Assembly (NCBI GenBank): GCA_029204225.1
Contig: CM055113.1
Coordinates: forward strand, 27,967,486 to 28,029,485
Direction of reading: 5' to 3'
Source: Diphasiastrum complanatum
Lineage: Eukaryota > Streptophyta > Lycopodiopsida > Lycopodiales > Lycopodiaceae
DNA: 62,000 nucleotides
Made by a program: the position numbers and the translations under genes. Positions 45,456 to 56,662 of the stretch are shown here, one piece after another. The stretch's first letter is position 1. The number at the start of each line of letters is the position of its first letter. The notes below the pieces were generated by a model, which saw only the letters and a program-made list of their open reading frames with translations, was not told where the DNA came from and made no database searches.

Positions 45456-46352
45456 TTAGCCGAAACACTCAGCTGTAAGCGTTTGATCTGTCTGTTTATA
45501 GTTCATGAGAAGCTATAGATATTTGCTGCCATCACTTATAGGTAAAATCAGGTTTCTCCTCAAAATGAAAATAATTCTGATGAAACTATTAATGGCTAAA
45601 TTGGACATACTGAACGTATCTGGGCTTAGCAACGGGTGATTTCATCTGTCGTCCAGTAAACTAGTAGTACTATAGTTCCACTTGGTAATTGGACTAGCAT
45701 GTATTAAGTATTTTATACCGAGTGAATGACATGTTAATATATAATTTCGTATAATAAAGCATATTATACATTTACGTGCTGTGCACAAAGAAATCATATA
45801 ATTAGATAAGAAGACCTTCTAGTATAATCAGCACTTTAACACAGATAGGCAGCATTCCGCTTGAGCACAGGAATGATGATGCATTAATCAAAGATTGTCA
45901 TCAGAATCCGCATGTTGCAAATTGTTGTATCAGGACTAGGATTTTTGGCATCATCATGATGCTATTTTAATAATCCCGTGCATCAAATCTGCTTTGAAAC
46001 TATTGTTTTTCAGATTAATGACTATAGTCATTATTTTTTTTCATGGGTTGTGTGACAAGATATGAGAATGTGTATGATAATATTTGAGACTGTGTTTTGT
46101 ACTTGGTCTCTACATGAGTATTGTCATAGTTTTACTTATCTATATTACAGGTGAAATAGTTTGAATTTTGAGGATGAAATCAAAGATTTAGAGAAATGTA
46201 GTAAATTAGTTTTGTGGGAATTTGATTGGCTATATCACATGCTAATATAAAGATTCAATCTGCTATTGTGTACACAATGATTTTTTTTCCTAAAGTTGAT
46301 TAGACCAAATAGTCAATACAATTGCATTTGTGGCCAAGTCCACAATGATCTT
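45456..46352. other. 3' flank of the DUF599 gene, no other gene
   Basis: Contains the 3' untranslated region and AT-rich spacer up to the LTR remnant of element H. AATAAAG near 45755 could serve as a polyadenylation signal, though it is about 300 bp past the stop. Confidence 0.4.
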
Positions 46353-46483
46353 TTACATTAGGAGTGGATTGCCACGTGGCATCTTGGCCTCACATGTGTG
46401 GAATCCACTTATGTACAAAATTTATATTATACTAAATGGTTTTTGACCAAGCTAGATTTGCCAATTTTTGGCAATTCTTCACA
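46353..46483 (-). repeat. 3' LTR of element H, truncated
   Basis: About 130 bp, matching the upper end of the 5' LTR (50171-50300): TTACATTAGGAGTGGATT, CCACGTGGCATCTTGGC, and the terminus GGCAATTCTTCACA. Similarity fades below 46353. A polypurine tract (minus strand GAGGAAGAG, 46484-46492) lies on its internal side. Confidence 0.75.
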
Positions 46484-48821
46484 CTCTTCCTCAAATTTAG
46501 CTTGATCTATCTACAACTCTCTTGCTAGATGAATGAATGCTTTTAGAAGTGTCTAAAAAATCCAGCTACAAACAAGGAACTTTTGAGACTCCAATAGAGA
46601 ATGATGTCCATGAAGGTTCTTTCACCACCTCTTAAAGGATCCCTTACAAGATGTTCCACAAATGTGTCTTCAAAAACTATACATAATGCCAAGCCATGGA
46701 TTCCAAGGCATTTTGTGCACTTGAAGATACATCAATAAAACTATTAAGTGCATACATATTGTTGCCAAAGACAACTTGCCTTGCTTGATCCATATGATTG
46801 AGCCTAGATGGCTCCATCTTGATACTCAAGGTTCTTCTTGGAGTCCTTGTGTCTTGAGCTTGATCCTCCACTTGACTTGACTCCAAAACATCAATGAATT
46901 GAATAAGGTGTTGATCCAAAAGTGCTTCTTCAAGTTTACAAATCTTCCACTCTTGAAAGATCACATTTCCACCATTGACAAATTCTTTGGTTGAAAACAA
47001 GTAGATTCTACAATCTCTACTTGAAGAGCAAAACACTACCATTATTCCTATAATTGAAATAGGATAATCTTTGGTCCTTACATTGGAATGATCATGCACA
47101 AAACATGTGGACACAAAGATTTCCAAGCAAATGATGTTTCATCTTTTATGACTCTATTCAAACTATTACAAAAATAGTTATCCAATGAAATTGCTTTATC
47201 AACAACAAATGTAGATTTCAAAGCAACCCATTTCATTGTCTTGTCATACAAAGTAATAAACACCATGAATCTTAAAGGTAAGAAACAAGTCACCTCATGT
47301 CTACTACTACTTTCCAAAAAGTATTCAAAGATAGTAGACTCTCCAATGCTCACCACCCTTGCAAGATGCACACTTGAATGGACCATTTGCATGCAATTTG
47401 ATGACTCGGCCATTGTCATTGAGGAATCCCTTGGAACTCTCATGCTTTGAAGCTGATCCTCAATATCTTCCTCCTTTTGATGCTCCTCCTCAATGAAAGC
47501 AAGATCACACTTTGCCAAGATCTCCTCTTGAGTGATTTCCTCCTTTGCCAAGCTCATTCTTTCAAAAGAAACACTAGCTTCCAACTTAAACAATCTTCCA
47601 TGTTTAAATCCCTTTGCAATGCAAACATCATTCTTCAAGATGAAGCAAACGCCATGCTTAAAGTGGACATCCAAGCCACTTTCTAAGAGTAGACCAGCAC
47701 TAAGCATATTCTTGGTGATTGATGGTACATAAAGGACATTTTCTAGATCAATGCATTTTGAGGATTCTAGACACACAGAGATGGTGCCAACACCATTTAT
47801 CCTATACTCTTCATCATTTGCAGTAAAGACAAACTTTTTAGCAGCATTGAAAGAGTGTAAGGTTGAGAAAAAGTCGTTTTCACAAGACATGTGGGAGCTA
47901 GCCCCACTGTCAATCCACCAATTGTCTCTTGAATTGCTATTGCTTGTTGGTGAGGATGTAGATGCCATCAAGAATACCTCCTTTGCAAGGTTTCCTTGTT
48001 TATCCTCCTCCACTTGTGCTCTTAGCCTCTTGTAGCATTCAGATGCATAATGCCCTTCTTTCCACAAAAGAAGCATTTATGCTTTGACTTGTCCTTTGAG
48101 CTTGATGCATCATCCTCTTCTTTGGCCTCCTTTGGATGCTTCTTCTTTCCATTGGTCTTCTTTTTGCCCTTGAATGAGAAATTGGCTTTCTCATCACCAT
48201 CCTGCAAAGACAAGGAACTCATCCTAGATTTGCATGGAGCATCCTACACTCTTCAGCCACTAATACACTGTGAAGTTTTTCTATAGTTGGCAAAGTGTCT
48301 TGGATGGCAAAACTTTGGACCAAATTTGCAAAGTCATCTCCTAGACCATTAAGGACAATTTGTACATGAATCTTCTCTCCAATGGAAGCCAACTCCCTAT
48401 TTAGAGACTTGATTCTGAGTACATGATCCTGTGCACTTTCCTCACTTCTCCTCTTGCCTTGCAAAATCTAATTTCTAAGCATAAGAACTCTAGAAGTGTT
48501 GCTAGATTCATAGATTGATTTTAAAGACTCCCAAGCCTCTTTAGCACTAGTACATGCTGATACTTCTCTCAACAAATCATTGCTCACATTCATCTTCACA
48601 CAATGAAGTGCAAGCCTAGATCTCTTCTTGTATCTAGCTAACTCATGTGCACCTAGAGGTTCATCTTCATCTTCAATCAAGAACTCATGAAGGTCTTGGA
48701 GCACCAAGAGTGACTCCATCCTAACCTTCCAAATATCATAATTTGTAGAATCCAATCTCTCACTAGCTTCTAGAAGGTATGGTACAGCAGATCCCATCTT
48801 ACTAGTGACTTCTACAAACAA
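46484..48821 (-). pseudogene. Element H gag-pol, mutated and internally deleted
   Basis: From 48821 downward: gag (VPYLLEASERLDSTNYDIWK, then a stop after MLRN at 48468, then RSEESAQDHVLRIKSLNREL), a disrupted knuckle (CFFCGKKG, then HYASECY in another frame near 48045-48075) and protease (WWIDSGASSHMSC, about 47905-47935). Integrase follows only in part: after TQEEILAKCDLAFIEEEHQK the HHCC and core are replaced by deleted or rearranged sequence. A fragment of the C-terminal domain remains (RIYLFSTKEFVNGGNVIF, 46970-47030). The polymerase is gone except for GERTFMDIILYW-like traces near 46610. It is not functional. Confidence 0.8.
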
Positions 48822-49585
48822 GAAATAGATTTGATTAACTTGAAACTCACAAAGGTCTCACACTTGCAGTGTTTCACTCAAATTTGATTTCTAATCCAAC
48901 AAATGGACTTATAATCACAATCATATCACTCCCTCACAAAGCTAGAATGAAGATAAGATGAAGTGAAAACTACTTTCAAACAAATCTTGCCAAGAAATGG
49001 ATTTGATTGTCTCTAGAAACTCACTAAGGTCTCTCTCTTGTAGTTTTTCACTCAAATTAGATTTTGAATCCAACAAATGGACTTACAATCTCAGTTCTAG
49101 CACTCCCTCACGAATTTGGAATGAAGATAAGATGATGTGAAATCTACTTACAATCAAATCTTGCCAATTTTGGCTATTTTTGGACAAAAAAATGACTTAA
49201 TCTCTTTCTTCCTTCTTGGTGTACTTTCAAGACCCGTTTTTAACCTTTATAGGACTTGAACTCAGCCTATATTAATTAGATTCCATAAAACAAACTCTAA
49301 TCAATGGTAAATGATCTTGGTAGATTATCCTAGGACCTCCACCAAAAATTACACCAACAGCTCACAAATTGAATTTTTTTTGGATCAAATGAATACCATG
49401 CATTAAATGCAGGTTCAGAGGTGCCCACACATGTGGATAGTACGGATCTGGACCCCTACCAAGTTTGGGATCAAATCTCTTTACCAAAATCAAGATTCTA
49501 GCTTGCCCTCTCAATACTAGTTTTTAGCACCAAAACTTGCTAAAAATGGATTTGCATTAGATCAATGGCTTATGCTCTTGTACTC

Positions 49586-49598
49586 GGCTCTGATACCA
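49586..49598 (-). promoter_or_regulatory. Primer-binding site of element H
   Basis: On the minus strand TGGTATCAGAGCC, directly after the LTR end TTTCACA. About 760 bp of leader separate it from the gag start. Confidence 0.88.
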
Positions 49599-50300
49599 TG
49601 TGAAAGTACTGTAATTTAGGACCATAAATGGATCTACAAAAGATCCACAAGAGTGATTGGATGCTTGCTTAACAATCTACCAAAAAACTAGTCATCAAAA
49701 AGTTGATCTAGATTGGCAATTTGACAAACAACAAGCATTAACAATCAAAAGACTTGATCAACATTGAAATCCGATCCCACACGTGTGTAATACAGGTTGT
49801 AATACGGCCTTCAACCTGAGAAACAAGTAGAAATTGATTTGGTTTCATTTGGATCACAAAAACTCAATGTACATAGTGAACTAGCTTGAGATTGCCTATG
49901 AGCTCCAAAAATTTTCTATCTTCTCACTATGGAGAGAGGGAATACATAGCAAATTTGACTTCCTTCTTGAAGTTAGGTGAATTTCTAGCATGTAATAAGG
50001 AATTTAACTCACTCTCCTTGACCTAAAATGAAACCCTAGTCTATTTCCTAGAGTCATGCTTGGTAGATAGCTAGTTGGTCAAATTTTCACCTTAAATCTA
50101 GGAATTAGGTCCTATAAACTAGGAATCACTACTAAAATGACATGACCAACCCTATGGACTTGAACTAACCTACATTAGGAGTGGATTTCCACGTGGCATC
50201 TTGGCATCACATGGGTGGAATCCACTTATGTACAAAATTTACATTATACTACATGGTTTTTGATCAAGCTAGATTTGCCAATTTTTGGCAATTCTTCACA
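49599..50300 (-). repeat. 5' LTR of element H
   Basis: 702 bp, on the minus strand TGTGAAGAATTGCC...CTTTCACA. It contains CACACGTGTG at 49778-49787. Its upper end abuts, without spacer, the reverse-transcriptase remnant at 50301, which suggests insertion into that older element. No target duplication is testable because the other LTR is truncated. Confidence 0.85.
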
Positions 50301-51580
50301 AAAGCAAGAATTTGATGCGTTGATCACCAGCAATACTTGGGAGCCTGTGGATCCTCCATCTAATAAGCATATTATTGGTTACAAGTGGGCATTTTGAATC
50401 AAGTACAACCAAGATGACACCATCAACAAGTACAAAGCAAGGCTATGTGCAAAAGGATTTGCTCAAATCCAAGGCCTTGATTATGAAGAGACCTTTGCAC
50501 CTATTTTATGGTGACAATAAGGATCATCATATCTATTGCTTGCTATCTCAAATGGAAGGTATTCCAATTTTATGTTTCCAATGCATTTCTCAATGGATAT
50601 CTTGAAGAGGAAATCTATACGGAACAACCTCAAGGATTCATCAAGGATGAATCAAAAGTGTGCTTGCGCTTCAACAGTCTTTATGGACTCAAGAAAGAAC
50701 CAAGATCATGATATGCTATATTCAACTCTTTTCTTATCTCACTAGGATCTATCCTAAGTGACTATAATTCTTCCATGTATCTAAAGTTTGTTGCTAGTGA
50801 TATTGTCATTCTTCTCATTTATGTAGATGACATTATCCTTTGTGGAAGTTGTATCAAATCAGTGGAAGAGACTAAAGTGGCACTTGGAGGTGAGTTTAAA
50901 ATGTAGGATCTAGTAGAGATCCATTATATCTTAGGCCTAGAGATTGACTTTCATGATGATTATGCTTTTATATGTAAATCTAGATATGCTCTATCAATGT
51001 TGAAAAAAATCCATATGGAAAATTGTAAGAGCATAGACACACCAATGGAGCATGTTGTAAAAGATCTCAATAAGGGAGATGAAAGATCCTTTGAGGAAAT
51101 CACCCTCTTTAGGAGTCTTATTGGCTCCTTGATTTGGCTAACTATCATTAGGCCCAACTTGAGCTATTGTGTACACAAGTTGAGTCAAGATCCCAAGATC
51201 CAGCATTGGAAATTGGCCTAAGGTACATGTCTTCATCTCATGATTATGGTTTGCTTTATAAAAGTGAGTATCTATCCATTATTGGCTACTTTTTCATGCA
51301 AGGAGCAAGCACATCAAAGTTGCACATCACTTTGTGAGAGAAGCTTATTGGAGGAGAGATCCACTTGGATCATATTGAGTCATCTTCAAATCTTTAAGAT
51401 AAAAGTGTCTCACACCATCAAATTGTGTTCATGAGGGCTCAAATCAGAGGCAATCACATCTCTTTCAGATTGAATAAAGATTCAGAGGTCTACTCAAGAG
51501 TTCCTTCATCAAACATAGATCTAATCTTGGATTGATTCCAAGATCCATGCTTTTCTAGAATAGATAACTTTTGGGAGGAG
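50301..51580 (+). pseudogene. Copia reverse transcriptase and RNase H remnant I
   Basis: Starts in the middle of the RT N-terminal motif (QEFDALITSNTWEPVDPPSN, then IIGYKWAF and a stop). GLDYEETFAPI, VFQFYVSNAFLNGYLEEEIY and LYGLKKEPRS follow, and the catalytic LIYVDDIILCG is kept at about 50815-50850. RNase H is shortened: after HKLSQDPKIQHWKLA most of the core is missing, with ARSKHIKVAHHFVRE traces near 51300. Numerous frameshifts. It is closest to element C. A polypurine-like GGGAGGAG precedes the LTR at 51581. Confidence 0.75.
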
Positions 51581-51812
51581 TGTGAGAAATACAAAAAGAT
51601 ATCTATGTTGACTTTAGGGATTTGATTAAGTTTTTACATCAAGCATCTATGTGTAGGAAGTTGATTAGGCCAATTTTGGCTTTAGACGCGAATTAGTCAA
51701 GTACACATGTATTTCCATCATTAGGCCAAAAGTCATTTATGAAGTAGCTCAAGCTAGTTAGGCTCACTACAAGTGTCAAGTTTAGGTTTGATTAGTGATC
51801 AAGTCAAAGTGT
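51581..51812 (+). repeat. 3' LTR fragment of remnant I
   Basis: TGTGAGAAATACAAAAAGAT opens it, then ATCTATGTTGACTTTAGGG and TCAAGCATCTATGTGTAGGA, matching the opening of LTR C and of the LTR at 12867-13568. Similarity ends near 51812, so two thirds of the LTR are missing. Confidence 0.7.
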
Positions 51813-52696
51813 TATGATCAGTATTCAGAATTGTTTATGAGTACACAATTGCATTCGCTATAGTTTTGTGCTTGTAATTCATTTAATTTTTACATGCTAC
51901 TTACATATTCAATTCTATATTTTATTGTGGTCAGTATTATGTCAGAATGAATGTATGTTTTGTGATGAACTGTTATTTTCTGTTTTCTTCAGACATGTAT
52001 GTCTTGTGATGAATTGTTATGTTTCGTTCTCTTATATTTTTGTTTGGGCCATCAAACACTTACGCATATCAATATTGTACTTTGTTTATGTTTGTCTACA
52101 AAATCAATTTCATAGATTTTGATGATTTCAAAGTTAGAATTAGATCATTTTTCATTTACATATCGACATCATGCATGTTTGGAGCATGTTCCCACATGTG
52201 GAGGGTAGGCATAATCATTTTATCTCATTTATGACTAGTGTATCATGGATAATTAATGGCTAGCTTTGGTCCTCCTTTTTATCTAAATTTGATGTTATGA
52301 AAATATTCACTACTTCGAGTCACTTTTTGACCTTCTTTATGACTTTCTTAGAATAGCAAAAATAGAAAATATTTTTGGTGCAAAATATATTATGGGGTAC
52401 CTTTATCTTAGTTAAAAGAATCTAGTGAAAGTTGATAAATAGATATGTTTTCAAATGCAAGTGTAGATTTATACAACCTCAATCTTCATTTAATTATCCT
52501 TTGAATTCTATCACTTCCAAAAGGAAAAGAGGCTTATACCTTCTCCTCTATACATGAAGCATCCACTTTAAAATATTCTCCAGCCAACTAAGATGTAGGC
52601 ATTGTTAGTACACTCATCCTCAAATTATAAGAATCAATATGCCAACTATTGGTAGGCTCCTAGCTTTGGCATCTCATACTACCAAAACCACGACCG
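51813..52696. other. No gene recognised
   Basis: AT-rich spacer with short open frames only. TGTATGTTTTGTGATGAACTGTTA and TGTATGTCTTGTGATGAATT (in part) suggest a small local duplication at about 51950-52020. Nothing else was noted. Confidence 0.4.
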
Positions 52697-52968
52697 ACCA
52701 AAACTTTGACTGGCCATAACTTCTTCACCGTAGCTCAAAATTTGGTCACGTTGGGTGTCATTGAAAAGCTCTCGTCGAGGGCTTTCTAATGGCATCGTAC
52801 CGGTCAAATTGGTCAACTGAACTTGAGAGAGATGTCGGGTTGACCAAGTGTTGACCAACCAAAGCTTTGACTGGCCATAACTTCTTCACTGTAGCTCAGA
52901 ACTGAATCATGTTAGATGTCATTGAAAAGCTCTCGTTGAGGGCTTTCTAATGGCACCATAATTGTCTC
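52697..52968. repeat. Two-copy tandem duplication, 161-bp period
   Basis: Unit 1 begins about 52697 and unit 2 about 52858. Both contain CTTTGACTGGCCATAACTTC, GTAGCTCA, GTCATTGAAAAGCTCTCG and GAGGGCTTTCTAATGGCA. The copies differ at scattered positions (about 85-90% identical in the shared 105 bp), so the duplication is old. The words recall non-coding parts of plant repeats. No protein frame is conserved between copies. Confidence 0.8.
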
Positions 52969-55590
52969 AATCCGAGCTACCGTTCAAAAGTTATACTATT
53001 TTTTTTTTGCTGAGTTGCATACTATACTACAAATAAAATGGCTTATTTACGGGCTGCCCCCAACACAAAATTACAGTCCTTTTAAAAAGACAAAAAAATC
53101 AATTTGAAGGAGCTACGTTACGTAGATTTTAAATTTGAGTGTTTTGATTGGACCATTTGGAAGAAACTTTTGAGAAAAAAAATAAAAAGTATCTTTTTGA
53201 AAGGCCCCTTTTGTGCTCAAATTTTCTCTAATGACTTCATCCTCCACTCAGATACTAGGTGCAATCTATCTTATCCACCAGGTTAAAGAAAAATCAAGGT
53301 GAATGATGACCAAGCAATGTGGAGATGGAGAGGGAGTTACTATAGGGATTGATGGAGCCTTGTGAAGGTAGCTCAATCATGATGAGGGGTGAGGTAGCAC
53401 TTCTAATTTTATCATTCACAAGAGATGAGAGTGTTTTTGTCTACATCAATGAGATCATTTATTGAGAATCCCAACAACGATACTTCTTCAATGCATGTGT
53501 GTCACTATCATCATGTGCTTCTATTATATATAAGAGATGTATCCATCACTTTTGGTTGCCTTGTAGTCTGAGGAGCTCGCAACTCCTTCCCACCATTATT
53601 GTCCAAGGTAGTTCCAAGGCTAACATTCTTGTTGAGAAGTGCATTAGTGTCTATCACATCCACCATATCTAACTAATAGTTTGTTAAAAAAAACAAGAAA
53701 ATTAGACTAAATAAGCACAGCTTTCATTGTTTTTCTTGAAATAGTAATCTATTAACTACCACTCCTCTTTTGGTACTTGCTTGTTTTGTTAAGATAACCA
53801 CTTTTTTAGATTCCTGTGCATATATTTTGGTCTTAAAATAGCGGTTTTCATGCATACCAAGATGTGATGCATCAAAGCTTGACAAATGGATCTCCTATAT
53901 CATGCATGTATGTGGGCAACATCAAGCCTAGAATGCAGCAATTTTTGTGAGTTTGGAGAATGTTGCACAATGTCAGGTAGATTCTATCTTGTTGAACAAA
54001 AAAAGAACCAGCATTGTTTGAAGCTATAGAAAAGAAAATTATAAAAGTGTAAAGTTACATATGTCTATTTTAACTATGTATCATGAATATTTAGGTCCAC
54101 GAAGAAATTTTATAGGCCGACTACAAATTGAATCCATAAATGGTCAACAAACATGGCCCAAAATGTTCCAGCCATAAGAGTAGAATGTCATAAGAAACCT
54201 GAATGAATGGAAAACAATCATTTATCTACTAGGTTCTATGGTCATTTGCTTATGGCTAAACAATACTTTTATGGATCTAACAATCATTCCCCACAACATA
54301 AGTTCAAAATTTTCAAGTGAAAGGATGAATGTATGAAGCAATTTCGTATACGTACTTGATTTTTGTTTTGATAACCTATAATCATCAATAATAGTATATA
54401 TACCTTGAACAACTAGTTACCAAAATGTCCAATACTTGCAAAAATTGGTAACTATTGATGTTAGATTCTAAAATGCCTTGCGAAGATTGAAATCTAAGAA
54501 ATAGCTTTCTTGAAATTCATTGATGATCACCAAATGTGTCTACAAAAAGGGAGTCTAATTATCAATTTGAATTATATTGATTCTCGAATGATAAGTAAGG
54601 GTATTTCGATAACCGAGTAGAAAGACAAGGACTAAGATAGGCTTGGTAGAACATGCTTGAGTACATATCAACTGAGAACTCTTGTCCTACTTTGTCGCGA
54701 GGGTTAAAAAGTTTCAATTTTGGAAGTCCTTAAACGGATTCTAATTAAACTTTAGATTGAAGGTACTTTGAAACATCTAACAACGATTTGTTGATTTGAA
54801 GATGTTTCAAATGGATTTGGGTTGTTTTGAAATGATGTCATGGATTTAGTTGAGCTTACAAGTTCAAATTTTGACTTTTTGCATAGTGGCTTTTTCGCAC
54901 TTGTATCGATAATTATTTGATAATTCAAGTATCAATCCAAACTAGATTGATACATGTAATTAGATATCACCATCATCTTCGTTAGCTTAAATAGCATGAG
55001 CTATAACAAGACAAGCATAAAAGAAGAAGAGAACCCTCAAATACCCAAAAGTTGAGGTTCCAAAAAAACCTCAAAACGAGGTAGTTGAAACTAGTCATTC
55101 TCAAAAGAAAATCAAAAGTAAAAACCCAACCAATGTGGTTCACAAAAGAATGAATGATAATCAAATGAATGGCCTTAACACAGTTTTATGGCCATTTGAC
55201 CTGGTCAAAAAGTCACCAACAACCCTTTCCCAATAGACTCTGGAGGAGGGTGAAACAACCCATTAGTGTGTTTGCAAGGACTTCAACACTATTTGTTACA
55301 AACACCATCTTCAAATAGATAAGAGCATGAGAGTACTTTGTTGAGGTTTGTTCACATTGTTATAATAGAATAAAAGCTTTTCTTTACAAATGGTTCTAGA
55401 AGGAAGGGAGAAGGGGGATAGTCAAACCTCCAGCAACATGTGGACAGTCCAGGAAGGATCTCACGTGTGAAAGATGTGATGAGGGAGATAAAAGGTGCTG
55501 TCGATTGGTACATGATTGAGGCTGGGAAAAAAGCCATAAAGGAATGTGGGCAATTAAGTCAACTCACAATTAAGAACAAATAAAGAACAA
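52969..55590. other. Intergenic, no gene recognised
   Basis: About 2.6 kb of AT-rich DNA without a convincing frame on either strand, and no LTR or primer site. The last part is presumably upstream sequence of the Bet v 1-like gene. CACGTGTGAAAGATGTG near 55463 contains the same CACGTGTG core as the LTR palindromes. Confidence 0.4.
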
Positions 55591-56032
55591 GAAGTCTTCA
55601 TCTTCTAGATTGTGGATCAAGCAGCGAAAGAAGGTAAGTCTTTCATTCGGTCACAAGTATCTCTTTTCCATTTTCCTCGTGAATTGCTGGTTGACCTGAG
55701 AATTTGTTCCCAAGCCTTTTGTCTTCTCCATTTTGATGAAGATTCGGTGATGGAATCCGAAACACCAGCTTATATACATACAGTTCTTATAAATCTATGA
55801 TTCCATCGGTGTTGCCTGCAATCACCCTCCAGCTTAGAAGGGTTTACAGATTTGAGCTGAAGGAATTTTGATTAGGCAAGCTTGCTGGGGAATTCTTGCT
55901 CAGATGCTTGATGCTGCAGAATTTGGTGACATCACACTCGCATGAGCTGATTTTAGCTGTTGTGAGTGGAGTTTAGAGTCGAAGCGGTAATTGACAAAGT
56001 ATATCCTCTCGAAATTCTGACAGGCAGCAAAA
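55591..56032 (+). other. Possible 5' untranslated exon and intron of the Bet v 1-like gene
   Basis: A strong donor AAG|GTAAGT lies at 55633/55634 and an acceptor-like CTGACAG ends at 56023, nine bases before the ATG. This would place an intron of about 390 bp in the 5' untranslated region. There is no in-frame upstream coding sequence. It is inferred from splice consensus only. Confidence 0.3.
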
Positions 56033-56662
56033 ATGATTCAAAAGATCACAACCCAAATGGAGTTGAAAGTACCGCATCCCAAAGTATGGGAGGCTCTGAA
56101 AGATCCAAGTTTGCTCGCAAAAGCGCTGCCGGGTTTTGTGACCAGAGTGGAGGTTGTAGAGGGCGATGGATACTCCAGCGGAAGCATTAGGAAAATCCAT
56201 TTTGGGCCAGGTAAACTTTCACCACATGCTTTTCTTAGTAGCTAAATTCCACTGCCAGAAAATGATCAGTTAATAAAAACAGCAAACTAAAAAGGTTAGA
56301 CACGTCTAGCTTCAATCCTCTGCTCATGCTGCTCTATTCTGTATTTCCTTTTGGAAATATTGCGTGCAGCTGTGCCACATGCTACTTACTTGAATGAAAA
56401 GATCGAATTCGTTGATGAAGAGCACCATTCAATCAGCACCAATGTCTTCGAGGGTGGATCTATAGGGAAAGATTTCAGCTACACCAAGACAACCATCAAA
56501 ATCACACCCGCAGAATGTGGCACAACTCATGTGGACTGGGAATTCGAGTATGATGCCATTGTGGAAGCACCACCACTACACAAAGCAAGTGAGGCAGCCA
56601 AACGCACATTCGGAGCTATAGAGGCCTACCTCATCTCAACTCTTCCTTTAAAGGAAAAGTAG
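56033..56662 (+). CDS. Bet v 1 / PR-10 / MLP-like (START-like) protein, two exons
   Basis: Exon 1 is 56033-56210 (59 codons plus one base, CCAG|GTAAAC). Exon 2 is 56370-56662 (after GCGTGCAG). The phase-1 intron of 159 bp falls at codon 60, the position known for PR-10 genes (about codon 62). The product is 156 residues, normal for the family. MELKVPHPKVWEALKDPSLL matches the first strand and helix. EGDGYSSGSIRKIHFG (43-58) is the glycine-rich loop region, though the canonical GDGGPG is not kept. The rest has YLNEKIEFVDEEHHS and the C-terminal helix HKASEAAKRTFGAIEAYL. Members are small cytosolic proteins that bind hydrophobic ligands; some are pathogenesis-related and some are enzymes. The ligand cannot be told here. 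It appears intact. Confidence 0.85.
56211..56369 (+). other. Intron of the Bet v 1-like gene
   Basis: GTAAAC donor and TGCAG acceptor. The G before the donor and CT after the acceptor form an Ala codon, restoring GP-AVPHATYLN. Confidence 0.85.

Noticed and set aside
55612-55800. 62-codon frame before the Bet v 1-like gene
   Set aside because: It begins with GTG, not ATG, and crosses a strong splice donor, so it is not a protein start in a plant gene.
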